Of a stretch of 64,000 bases of DNA, positions 21,601 to 34,100 are shown piece by piece. Source of the stretch: Clytia hemisphaerica (Eukaryota; Cnidaria; Hydrozoa; Leptothecata; Clytiidae). A program made the position numbers and the translations under genes. Where the stretch lies: positions 1 through 64,000 of the forward strand of contig CACVBU010000071.1 of the NCBI GenBank assembly GCA_902728285.1, written 5' to 3'. Below the pieces are notes generated by a model that was given only the letters and a program-made list of their open reading frames with translations, had not been told where the DNA came from and did no database searches. Every line of letters starts with the position of its first letter. The first letter of the stretch is position 1.

Positions 21601-24600
21601 AATGCGTGTTGATTTTAAAGACAATATGGAATTCATTCGGGCAGTATGGAAATCGTACCGGATATTTTGTATATTTTTCCTCGCCTAGCTCTATCAAAAA
21701 ACTTTGGAACTCGACAAAAATATTTTGCTAAAAATGTGATACTCCGATTTATATGAGCTGGCTGGAAAAAATCTTAAGGCAACAAGAAAAACATTTTTAC
21801 CACATCCACCGACTCTGCAAGATGTTTTGCAATGGACGTTCATGTAGCCTGGATTCTTTCGACATTCTCCACTGTTCGCCCAATTTCGACAGTTCTTGTT
21901 TCTGTCCGCACAACCTCCTAAAGATGTACATGGACATTTTTCTATATTTCTATATTGTGTATTACACTGTTAACATAGACACGTGGGACCCCACCCTTAT
22001 GAGAGCGTTAACGGAAAATCTTCCGAATACTCGAAATTCTTCCTAATTGGAATAAGTGCACTCTTAATTCCCGCTGGATGAGATGTTCTTAAGGGGTCAT
22101 TGATACAGAGGTCTTTGTCACATGTTGTTTTCATGACCTGCTAAAAATACCAAGCAAGTTTACTCAGCACTTTCACTGAAAAAAAACCTTTTTTCTCTTA
22201 CGGATTTTAAACGTCATATATACAACATCACATATATGGAAATCTAGCTTTGTCTTAACGCTTAAGTTAACATATTTTTATTCTAGGATTGTCCAACCAT
22301 AGAGGTATAAAGAAAAACAGGAGTTGAATGTGTCGGTAATTGGTCGTTAAAGTCTTTTGATTTCTTTTATAAAATGTATCAAAAGAAATTCTAAGCTCGC
22401 CCGATGAAATAAGACTTTTTAATAGAACTCAAGTTTGCTATGAACATTCTAATAATCAGTATTGAAGATTCTCGCCTTTTAATATACGAAAATTAGATAA
22501 AAAATCGTCCACGAAGCAAGTTTATGCTCAATTTCGCTATCCGTTCAATTTTGTTTCAAAAATATATTTTCTCAAGTCAGAAAATGAAAAGTTCTTTATA
22601 AGCACACACGATTTCAGACTCAATGTGTAGACATAAAATCGCTGGAGGATTTTGGAGGAAAGTATCAAGCAATAGAGTTCACCTTAAGGAATACATTGAT
22701 CGAAAAATCTTATCATTTGATGAAGGATTGCCAAGTTTACAGGCCTTTTTTTAGTCCAAATATTTTCTTACACTGATGTCAGAAACAATGAATCTCGTCT
22801 CATCTAATTTCTAAAGCTTAAATGAGCCAATAGGATTTCACCTATGGATAAAAGAGCTCATTAAGAATGCACGATATATGAGATTATGAGCATGCATACA
22901 CCGTAATTTTTTTAATCGTAGGGCGAGCTTGGTTACAATAGCATACTTCTCCTGTTTCTTTATACCTCCATGGTCCAACCAAGAATTTATTATAGACACT
23001 GGATAAACAACGAGCTATATTTTCATTGATTTCTCATGTTCTAGTCTGTCCGCAGTAATGACATTATTGCTCACTCTCCTTCCTTCATTAAACGATTTTT
23101 CGTGACATTTTAATCATTTTTTTCATCTTAACACAGTCATTTCAATTCCAAAATGAAAATTAAGTTTTCTTTAGAGAGGCTAACGCATCAAAATAATTGC
23201 TAATTATGTGTCGTTATGACGTTTCAAGTCGCAAGAAAGCTACGAAAAACATCCTATGTATAAAAAATCGAATATTGACACCATAAATTTTCAAACTTTA
23301 ACCTCAATAAAACCACCGGTCCACCACGAGCCTCCAAAATATTTTCATATCACGGTGAAGCCAAGACACTCAAGCCTAATATATATCAATCTTAGCTCTT
23401 CTCAGAAAGATGTTAGAAAGATATCGCCAACTTAAAATTCTGTGTCATTTTAGGCCTTTTGTTTCATTTTTCTTGTCTGATGACGTTTTTGTCACGCCAG
23501 TTTTAATACATGTGTCCGTTAAGTATTTTAGCATTTATTTCCAAATTTTTGGCGAGTAAAAGTACAAAAATATAAAGATAGAGGATTTTTTAGAAATAAG
23601 ATTATTAATCATTTTTCAAAATCAGAGAACTTCGAGCCGCCATGACAGTTGTCCTGACAAAGCTAGATCCTCGATTGTTTTCTTAAACAAAAGAATAACA
23701 ATGCTTCGCTCTCCACCGTTTTATATGTTGTTTATCCAGTGTCTATATCAAATTTATGGTCCAACTAAAATCAGAGACTCTTGATAAGAAATATAATTTG
23801 GCAAAACATTACAATAATACCTGCCGTTGGGCACTTGTTGCATGTTTTCAAGCAGTTAGCCTTAACATATGGATGGCTACCACAGTGAGACCTCCAACCT
23901 GAACATCTAGCATCTTTGTCTCGACATGCTGAAAAAGAAAAACAAAAAATTATCTATACAGTTGTTCCTTTGGATTTTTTCATGAGTCTGCTTGTCCGTC
24001 AAAAAATACATCTATGAACCCTTAGGAGCGCGGTTGGGTTTTACAAGTTGTAATTTTCTCGGCGCACGGCAATCTAACGCTGCCTCTAAATCAAACCAAG
24101 CAAAGTTCAATTTATGCAGTTGTTCCTTTGGATTCTTTCTTGAATCGTTCTGCACACATCGAACTAAGTCTGGTTGGAAAGATACATCTATGCACCCTCG
24201 GTAGCGTGACGTAAGGCATTCTAAGGCTCCCTCTTAAATAATCCAAACCCATTCCCAGCAAAACTTTATCGTCTAAGCAAAACTATGGTCCATATATATG
24301 AAGGAAATTTACCTGAGTCTCTGTGGTAGAGTCAAAGCTATCTTTAGCATTCTAATAGCTTAACTTAAACTGACGTTATGCTATTTTAGATTTTTCAATT
24401 CTCGCGTTTTCGATATCGTCGTTAGAAAGGCTTTTACATGTTATTTTGTTACCAGTCTCCTCAAGCTGACCGCGAGACTAAGGGTTGATAAACAAAAAGA
24501 AAATATCTTCCGTTTGAGTTTAACGAAAAGCCATCCGTCTAAATCAAAGAAGGTCAATTTATGAGAAAAAGTCGTATTAGCCAGAGAACATGAATGAGAA

Positions 24601-25951
24601 TTCTCAAAGAATTGTCTACAGCAATTTCCAACATACTGGAGGTGGTAATAACTGGATTACAGACTGGATTGTTGCATGTTTTGTAGCAGTTCTGTTTCAC
24701 ATACGAGTTGGAGTTGCAAAGGTTTCGCCATGAGTTGCACCGCCCATCTCTATCCACACAGTCTAAAATATGCAATTGATGGTTATTAGTTAGACAACAT
24801 CTAAACGTTAATGATCTAAATGGGTTTCTCACAAGGGACCAGAAAATTCATACGATTTAAGGAAAATTAATTTTGTTGTGAATAAAGTATTTCAATTTTA
24901 ATATTAAAAGATTATATTTAAGACTCGAAAATCGATGCTAACCTCTTAAATTTACTAGTTCTTTTCAAGAAACCGTGTTTATCCTACTGTGGGATGGCGT
25001 GGTTATTAATCCTAGTTAAAAACTCAAAATAATTTGAACAACAATGACATACATACCTCCAGCTGAAGCTAAAAAAATAAAAATAAAAGAAATTAGAGCA
25101 AAATAACGATAATACCAGAAAATACGATCTACATTAATAAGGGTCAAATTATATTCCCAAATGATGGGAGCTATAGTAATGGTGTTTGGCCAAAAACACG
25201 AAATTGGTCAAAGAAAAACCTCAGGGTAGAAATTCATGTTAGAATCGGTTATTCATTCGAGCTTTCTTACCTACATAACATTTTCCACACGTGCGTTTAC
25301 AATTTTGTTTGACATGCGCATTAGAGTTACAATGATGCTTCCAACTTGAACATCTGTTGTCTGTATCTTGACAACCTGAAGATGGACAGAGGGAAAGATA
25401 AATAACCGATATTTATTTGAAGAGAAATGACTGGGGCTACTGACAGATCGGGGAATATACTGGCCCAACGCTTCTTTTGGACCAGTGACTCTATCTTAGT
25501 GTAATATATCTGATTATAAGATTAGAGACTTCCTTTACTGATAGAAAGTTAAATCGGATTCATCGGTTGCAGGCCACTAAATATAATTTTCACTGAAACA
25601 TCTACATGCGCGAAAATTATTTCCAAACTTAAATACTAAAGACCAGCGTATGTGAAAAAATAAACTGATAACCTAGTTTCATTCAAAAGCACACTGATTG
25701 TTAGCCAGGCATCACAAGATAGGGTGAACCCTTTTCCCCTTATCATGATAAAAACAGTGTCACATCTCTTCATGTATAAAGCATCACAGGTTTATCTAAT
25801 CATTGTCACCCTCGCTTTTGACTACTGGGCAACGTGAAGTTATTGGTTCCAGTCAGATCAACAGGGAAGTGTTTTCCACCTGATTTTTGTTTATCTTACC
25901 GTAAGTTGCAACCACAAAACAACCAAACAAAAACAAATAAAGCCTCAACAT
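18683..25951 (-). CDS. Secreted chymotrypsin-fold serine protease with four ShKT domains
   Basis: Twelve exons in transcript order: 25951-25900, 25375-25271, 25068-25057, 24762-24637, 23928-23821, 21917-21801, 21478-21341, 21126-21058, 20687-20447, 19843-19635, 19310-19087, 18802-18683. The total of 1521 nt codes for 506 residues in frame. Exon 1 is a signal peptide. Exons 2, 4, 5 and 6 each encode one six-Cys ShKT domain and are phase 1-1. Exons 7-8 encode a basic then Thr-rich linker. The catalytic domain has His300 (TAAHC), Asp355 (HDIAV) and Ser454 (GGDSGGP). The zymogen cleavage site reads SF/VVGG, with Phe rather than Arg/Lys at P1. The residue aligned to 189 at the base of the S1 pocket is Gly, so trypsin specificity is unlikely. 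A Cys in LGCGIN before the site could tether the propeptide. ShKT-protease fusions are typical of cnidarians and act outside the cell. Confidence 0.85.
20104..20375. mobile_element. 272-bp CCCGGG-family MITE in a protease intron
   Basis: Starts cggggggggggcactta and ends gtcaaggtcagtgcccccgcccggg. The inner block acgggacatgccactgg mirrors ccagcagcacgtccctgt. Flanks tatccatc (20096-20103) and tatccacc (20376-20383) form an 8-bp duplication with one change. Shares end sequence and gacagggt-containing interior with the 155-2187 element, of which it may be an internal-deletion derivative. Confidence 0.75.
25057..25068 (-). other. 12-nt microexon between ShKT1 and ShKT2 of the minus-strand protease
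   Basis: On the minus strand ctaaaa-side AG precedes CTTCAGCTGGAG, which is followed by GTATGTATG. The piece is phase 1-1 and adds four residues of small linker sequence. The splice sites fit, but a model skipping it would also stay in frame, so transcript evidence is needed. Confidence 0.5.
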
Positions 25952-28128
25952 AATGGGCCAAAATAAATACTTTAATGGCGTTAATTCTTTAAACGCCTTA
26001 TATCTTTAGACGATCCGAGTCCTTAATCCGTCTGAAACTGTTTGCTAACTATTTTCTAAGCGAAATTTTCCATTTTCTATAAAAACAGAAATTTTGTCAT
26101 TTACGTCGTAATGTTTTGATTATCAATCTCACACCTTTTTAAAGATTCGGAAGTTTTTATAAGAACAAATGTCTGTTTTTTGCCGAAATTCCAAAATCAG
26201 AAAAATCTCAGTGGAATCGATATTGAAAAACTACTGAGAGAATACTCGATTCTGATTACATTAGCCACCATTTGCTTAATTTAGAGTTCCAGAGATGACT
26301 GGTGACCTCGTAGAATTCATAAACCTACTTTAATATGGGACTTGCTTTTTCTTATGGCAAATTGAAATCAAGATTGCGTATACTGTGTATATTGCTGACA
26401 GACAAAATCCATTTTATCAAAATTAAGTGATTGAGGCGTGAAAGTGTACCTATAACGTCATCGCGAAGAAAAACATATCAAGTTTCCTTTTAACGAGATG
26501 ATATGAGAGCCGTGCTACAAAAATAAAGGTTATTTATTTCTTTATTTAAGCCCTTTTGACCTTTAAGTTTCTGTTTTACTGGTAAAGATAGACTGAATGT
26601 TGATTGGACCTAACTGATAGGTATAGTCAACAGATTCACTGAAAAAAAACAGAGGAAAATATAAAGTTTATTTGATATTTCGATTGCGTATTGGCAGCTG
26701 CCCACGCAATAGTTTTTAAAAGTCGAGTCAATATCTCATTAGAGTGCAAAAATGTCATTATTTTATTTAGTGACGAAATCAGTCCATTTTAAAAATTCTT
26801 ACTCCATCAACCTTGAAAATAGTGGCTGAAGTTGACCATCCAACAAAATGCTTTCCAAAAATCCATTTGTAAATTGCCTTCCGTGGTTGGGTAAAATTTT
26901 GAAATTCAAACCATTTTCCTACCAACGGACAGACAGAAGAAAATTTTAAGTTAATACAGTATGGAAGCATCCAGGTTGGCTCAAGAGTGCGATCAACTTT
27001 TTGAGGTCATATTTCAATAATATAAAGTATCACGTCTATCGATTACACAAAACGTGTATATTAAGTGTTTATTAGTTGTCTTCTCATGATACAATTCAGA
27101 TCTTCAAGATTCCAATAACTGGGTAACATTGGTGACGCAAAAGCCCTCCCCCATAACGGGTTCCCTTACAATATACTCTAGTCAGTACTTCCGTGTTATG
27201 ATGTCCATTCTCTCTAGAATACGCCTATCTAACCAAACTCCAAAAGGTTGAGTTCAGACGTCAAAACATGTTTTTCTGCGAGCGCGCAAATGATTAGACT
27301 GGAACCCAATTCCATTTATGCAGTTTTTTGCGCAAGGTTTTAGGCGTTCAATGTGTCCGAAAAAAGGAACAGTTCAAAGATCCATTTTAGAAGTGCAGTA
27401 GGTTGAAGTTTTGAATAATCTGTGTGTGGTGGAAAAATCAGTGTTTATATTGGTTACACAGACAATAACGAACAAAACCTACAAATTTCATGCATAAAAG
27501 CAACCAAAGAACAAAGAATTGCTTGATTTAGAAATGAGGTTAGGCATCCTACCATATAACAGAAGCCGAAAACATTTAGAGGGACCAAGTTGGCGCCCTG
27601 CCTTTTTCAATTTCCTGCCTTCAGAAATATCCACCCATGAAAGATGATATGATATGGAGGTACTTAGGTTGGAGCATATCGAGTGTGTAATCATCAAGGG
27701 CCAAAACAGGCCGTTTCAGAGACTAAATTTTCGTAAAAAAGTAACCCTTAGAGACACAACACTTTCAAAGAATTTCCTGGTAAGCCGATCCTTTAAGAGA
27801 CTATTGATTTTGTTTTGCTTTTCTTACCTTTAGAAAGACCTGGGAAGGAAAAACTGACTAAGTATAACACCCCCGAGAAATTGGGTGCTTTTGTAAAACA
27901 ATGTAAAGAACAGTCCAAAAAGATATAGATAACTTCGACCTTATAAAGATTAGGGTGCAAAACCATTGAAGCAAAATGTAATTGTCGATAGAAGTAAAAC
28001 AGACGTATAAAATATGATATTTTGTGGTGTAACTTAAAAATCTTGTCGTCAAGACACAAACTATAAACTCTTCACGATATGTCATAGTAGGCGTAGAGCT
28101 TTGCATAAAAGAACTGTCCATATCAATA
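25952..28128. promoter_or_regulatory. Divergent intergenic region between two ShKT-protease genes
   Basis: The start codons of the two proteases face away from each other, 2.2 kb apart. TATA-like sequences lie near both: TATAAGG on the minus strand (about 26002-25996) and TATAAA at 28062-28067 on the plus strand. No coding exon or transposon end was recognised. Whether the region acts as a shared bidirectional promoter is inference. Confidence 0.45.
28062..28067 (+). promoter_or_regulatory. Candidate TATA box of the plus-strand protease
   Basis: TATAAA 62 bp before the start codon at 28129, leaving room for a start site about 30 bp downstream and a short 5' UTR. Confidence 0.35.
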
Positions 28129-31100
28129 ATGGGTTGGTTACATTTAGTGACCCTGTTGGTTCTTGGGTTTGCATGCATTCAATGCCAGGAAAGTAAGTGT
28201 TTAGTAAGTGCTTCATAATCTACTATTTAGCTGGTAGTTGATAATATACTTGTCATCTCTTTGCTTGCCAAACTTTTAGCTGCCTTATGCTATATACTCT
28301 ATCAGGCTTTTGAACACGAGACCATTAAATGTCCATGTTCAGTTTCCCAGGGTTTTCTAAATACTTTGTGAAATTTAACGGGGAAGAGACCATTGTAAGG
28401 GTATAATAATCTAAATAGGAGAAAAACCACACAGGATCGACCAATTTTGTTGTTATACTTATACCTTCTCCATTTCAAGCCATTTCTTTCCTTGAAATAC
28501 ATCATTGTGCAAAAAAATATCAAAACTTGGAAAAGTACGTTTGCTTTTTGAATCAGAAACATTTTAGTTGCATGAAACCCTTCAAAATTCGTTCTATAGC
28601 TTGCGAAGACAAGGACGATCAATGTCGAAGGTGGTACAGTTCTTGCAGTACCAATAAATATGTCAAGATTAATTGTAAGAAAACGTGCGGTACATGCCCA
28701 AAGAACAAAGGTACATTTCTTACACAACATTTTTTGAAGACGATTTGGAAGTTCCCCAAATTGTCATTTCAGTTTAGATCTTTGTCGTGGTCGATTGTAC
28801 GATTTTGTATAAATTTTTGCATAAATTCATTCTTTAAAAACATATCCTCGCAGATCCTCGGACTCAAATGAACAATATCTCAGATCTCTTGAAAGAACCT
28901 TAAGGATAATTTGTCTCGATATCTTCTTAATTCGAAGCCAAAAAGGATAATAGTTCCCATTTTTGGGTTCCTACTTTGAGGTTCCTACTTTGGGTTCCCA
29001 CTTTGGGTTCTTACTTTAGGGTTCCCACTTAGAGTTCCCACTTTTGGATTTCCATGTTTGGGTTCCAAATTAAGGGTTCCCACTTTTGGGTTCCCACTTT
29101 TGGGTTCCCACTTTTGGGTTCCCCCTTTTGGATTCCCACTTTTGTGTTCTCACTTTAGGGTTCGCAATTTGGGTCCCCACTTACGGTTCCCACTTCAGGG
29201 TTCCCCCTTTTGGGTTCCGACTTTTGGGTTCCGACTTTTGGCTTCTGATTTTGAGGTTCCAACTTTTGGGTTCTAATTTTTGGGTTCCCACTTAGGGGTT
29301 TTCACTTTGGGTTCCCACTTAGAGTTCCCACTTAGAGTTCCCACTTTAGGATTCCCACTTAGAGTTTCCACTTTAGGTTCCCACTAAAAAGTTCACAGAA
29401 CGGTTGCAGCAGGTGGAAAACACCGATGTTAAAGCTCAGTTTGGCTGACTAATTATTAGTTCTACTTTGAATTCGAGCTAAATACGAAGATAAAGACTGT
29501 GACTACTCTGCTTTTCTTAAACGCACCTGAATTCACAACATTGATTTTTGTCTTTAGATGCTGCTGAAGAAACAGATTCAGAATGCAAAGACACATACGC
29601 CAAATGCTACATCTGGCAAAACCAGAATTGTAAAAAACGACCACTTCATATCTATTTGCGAACACATTGTAAAAAATCCTGTGGATTGTGCAAATCACCT
29701 AGTAAGGCTGTCCTTAGTTGTTGGTGTTTTGAAAACCTTTGATAAGACTTTCTGTATGATGGGTAGGACCGATTTTGGGAAATTTCCACTCCCTGGTAGG
29801 ATATAAAGTAGATTGTTGAACAATAGCCAACATGTAGAAACATCATTTAATTTAACAATATTCTTTAAAAGGAAAATATTTATTGAAGGATGCTTATGAG
29901 AGAAAAAGGAGCTACTCTGAAACCACAGATATCACATTTCTTTACACACTAGATAGGCTAATTTCCCTCCCTATTTTCTCGTCGAAATGTGTCTAGTTTT
30001 GAAGTCATTAGTCCGCTGTGAGTTTTCTAATTTACCATAGTAGTTACAGATCAATGTCTGAAATCTTCCTTAATATCGCGTTGTAACTTTATATAATCTA
30101 CAATTTTCATTTTCATCCAGGTTCCTTCTCGTCGTGTATAGACAGTAACAAGAATTGTGGGCGTTGGGCGAAGGTTGGATATTGTGAGCGAAATAAAGGC
30201 TTCATGTACACATACTGTAAGAAATCGTGCAGACAATGTAAAGCTGACGAAAATGGTATGTTCATTTATAGAATCAGAAAGAATAATCCTGTGCTGCAAC
30301 ATGGTCACTCATGCAATGATATTCTTTCTATTAGAAACATCATCCTCTACTTTCCAATCAGCATATATTCATAGTGGTTATGATAACCCATATGACATTT
30401 CCAATCTTCTTCTGACAGTTTTATGTGGATGGATGTTTCAATGATTTTATGGTGGTTTTTGATAGAGAAATAAGCTCTTCAAAAATGCTTTACAATAAAT
30501 AAAATTAAGTCTGTTGAATTTTCAATTCTTATTGCGATAAAGTGTATAATCTTACAGTGCTACGGGTTCGTAGTTCTTGTATCTCGTTCTTTAATTTCCC
30601 AATTAGTGAATTTATGATAGCTACACCAATAAAAAATGACTTGTACAGATTTTTTCCATAGTGAAGCCAACGGTATCATTAAGAACGACTTCATCAGAAA
30701 AGGAACAGCAGAAACAAGGACCAAAAAGACCAACCACGACCACCATAACGACTACCACAATAACAACCGTTCCTCCATATGCCTCGAGAAATGACGGTAT
30801 TTTTCTTTTGTTGACAATAGCAGAATCAAAAAATCAAAAGATCAAAAAATCAAAAAAGGGGTTGGGTTCAGTGGCGTTGTGGCAGGGGGGGCCGGGGGCC
30901 ATGGCCCCCCCAGAGGAGCTTGTTTGAAGGGGCGCCAAAGAGCAAGGGGCGCCAAAAGAGATATTTTTCAAACGCCCCAATCTTAAGAATCATACTTTAT
31001 GCTTCTTAAATTGCGCCCAGGACCAGTTTTACTGAGATAATTTTAAAATACTTGCAATTTTTTTCGTTCGCTCGCAATACAGCTAATTTATTGGTAACTT

Positions 31101-34100
31101 CTATACAATCTAGCTAATTTACAAGTTTTTTTGTGTACAATATAGCATTATTAAAGGGAAATCTAACTGCGCCCCAAGACCAATTTGCTGACAACAATAT
31201 TGAAATCATAAAACATCAATTTTTTCGCTCGCTTCGCTCGCATTACACATTGTTTTTTTAAGTTTCTTTTCACTCTAGCAAGTGTCAGATTTGTCACTAT
31301 TTTTATTTAGTGATTTAGGGTCTTGCCAGTCGACTTTTGAAAATTTTCTAGTCGGCCCCAACCATGGTGGGGCCTGTTATTCCCTTTTCCATTCATCAAA
31401 GATGTATCTACTCTTCTCAACTAAATATTTCCTTCCTCGTCATACCTAGGCAAATGAATTAGTAAAAGTTTAGAAACTGGTGGGTGGGGGCACCACTTTG
31501 GAAAATTGGGAAGGGGGCGCCATTTAAAAAAAATTGACTTTGGCCCCTCCAGAGAGATTTTCCCACAACGCCACTGGTTGGGTTTCAGTTTAACATAGCC
31601 GAATGATATCCAATCTGAAGTTTATTTAGGAAGAACATACATTTGACCATTTTGGAAGCTGGTGAACTTGAACCAAATCTCTTTTTGGCAAGGGCGAAAT
31701 ATGTTTATCAACTTGAACTAACCCTTTTGTACTATGTTGATACATGCATGCCACACACATCAAATACATATGTAATTAAATATTGTGTACCTATTTGTGG
31801 ACACTGGTTTTTAAGATGTTTGCATTACTATAACCATAGCAATAAGTGCGAGGCCGGACAGCCTAAATTCATAGTGCCTCGAATAATACTTCCCTGGGCT
31901 GACGCGATTAAAATGACCAAAAGGTGCCCAATGATATATCAGTAATAATATTTTAGCTACCTGTGGCTACAATACATTGAGCAAACAGATTTCAGCCTTC
32001 ATTGTCGGTGGTGAAATCTCCAGTCGTGGTAAATGGCCTTGGCTAGCTGCAATCTATCTGTATGGTGAGCACCATTGTGGTGCGACGTTGATACATCCAC
32101 AGTATCTGATGACTGCAGCACATTGTGTTTTTGATGGTGGATTCTATAAAGAAAAAGAAGATATGCATATTGTGTTGAACGATTTTAAAAGGTATGAGGT
32201 TATTCTAGGTTAGATAAGAAGTTAACCCATCTTACTAACTCGACTCACACAAACAATGGACATCAACATTTTACTTTCCCAGTGAAAAGGTGCAGCAGGA
32301 AATTCAAATAACTCCATTTTTGAATCAAAACTTAGAAGGGGTTTCTGATGCATTTTTCTACAATGAAAAGTCAGCAAAGTACCACCATATTTTTAATATC
32401 CCACAAAAAAGTCACATAAATCTGTCACCTCTCACTCACTGTTTCGAACCTACTCTTCACCAATAGACCCTTTTAGCCAAAAAGTATTGACTTTATCATA
32501 GAAACATAGACGAGGGTGGCGAGCAAGTCATACAAGTGGAGAAATACTGGGTTCATCCACAATATGCAAAAGCATACACAATACAATTTGAACATGATAT
32601 AGCAGTCATCAAGTTGAAAGAACCTGCTAAATTGTCGAATACAAGTGTCAACACTGCATGCCTACCACAACGAAATGAGAAGATTCCACTCAATTCAAAG
32701 TGCTTCATCACAGGTATAAAACAATTTATTATCACAAAAATTATCCATAGTCCTGAGCAAAATATTTTGTTTATAAAGTAACATTCTAAACCTAATGGAC
32801 AATTTGAAATCTCAAGTCTTTGAAACTGACTGTTGTGCGCAGATTTGTAATACTTGCGCAGATTTGTAATACCTGCGCAGATTTGTAATACCTGCGCAGA
32901 TTTGTAATACTTTCTGCGCAGATTGGTAATACCTGCGCAGATTTGTAATAAATTTTGCGCAAATTTGTAATACTTGAGCTGCGGAGAAATGTAATACTTC
33001 TCTGCGCAGATTTGTAATTTGGAAATTAGATTTTTACTTCGAGGGCATATGTTTCCCACAAAGAAAAGTTTCGAAAAAAAGACTTAGAAAATAATCAGAA
33101 AATCACACAAAGGTTGTATATCTTTTGTATGAACATTAACTTTATAAGAAACAAATCAATATATTTTAATCTAATGGAAATTGGCTTTTGGCAGTTGGTT
33201 CTTTCAATACAAACATGGGATTTTGCTTATTTTAAGTATTTTCATTTTACTTCGAAATAAACAGTTACCGACAAGAAATAATTTTTATTTTACGAGTTGT
33301 TGATTAGTTTCTTATAAAAGCAGTTCTTATAAAAAATGTACATGTTGATGTTATTCTTCGTACCTTGTTTACTTCGAAATAAACAGTTACCGACAAGAAA
33401 TAATTTTTATTTTACGAGATGTTGATTAGTTTCTTATAAAAGCAGCTCTTATAAAAAATGTAAATGTTCATGTTATTCTTCGTACCTTGTTCACTTTGAA
33501 ATAAACAGTTACCGACAAGAAATAATTTTAATTTACGAGTTGTTGATTAGTTTCTTATAAAAGCAGTTCTTGTAAAAAATGTAAATGTTCATGTTATTCT
33601 TCGTACCTTGTTTACTTCGAAATAAACAGTTACCGACAAGAAATAATTTTTATTTTACGAGTTATTGATTAGTTTCTTATAAAAGCAGTTTTTATAAAAA
33701 ATTATGTCCGCGCTTTTCTCATAAACAATTTTTATATTACCAGATAAATTTCTTATAAAAGCACTGCTTAGAAAAGAAATATTAATTGATTATTTATTTG
33801 ATGTGCTCGATAATCACAACTTTATTTGGGTATTATTTTCTAAGTCTTTTTTAGTGCATTTTGTTCGCAGAATAGAATTTGGTTACCAATAAAAATATCA
33901 ATTCCAAATTACAAATCTGCGCAGAGAAGTATTACATTTCTGCGCAGCTCAAGTATTACAAATTTGCGCAAAGTTTATTACAAATTTGCGCAGGTATTAC
34001 AAATCTGCGCAGGTATTACAAATCTGCGCAAGTATTACAAATCTGCGCACAACACTGACACATACATAACTCACAAGTAAAATTATTGTTTTCTAATGGA

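Noticed and set aside
29058-29295. ORFs with repeated WVPTFGFPL-like sequence
   Set aside because: Translation of the GGGTTCCCACTTT minisatellite inside an intron.
31643-31945. 100-codon ORF just before the catalytic exon of the plus-strand protease
   Set aside because: Lies wholly within an intron, has no signal peptide, domain or Cys pattern, and the splice model does not need it.
32835-34054. Regularly spaced short repeats resembling a CRISPR array
   Set aside because: Units are contiguous without unique spacers, are inverted at the two ends and lie in a eukaryotic intron; a foldback transposon explains them.
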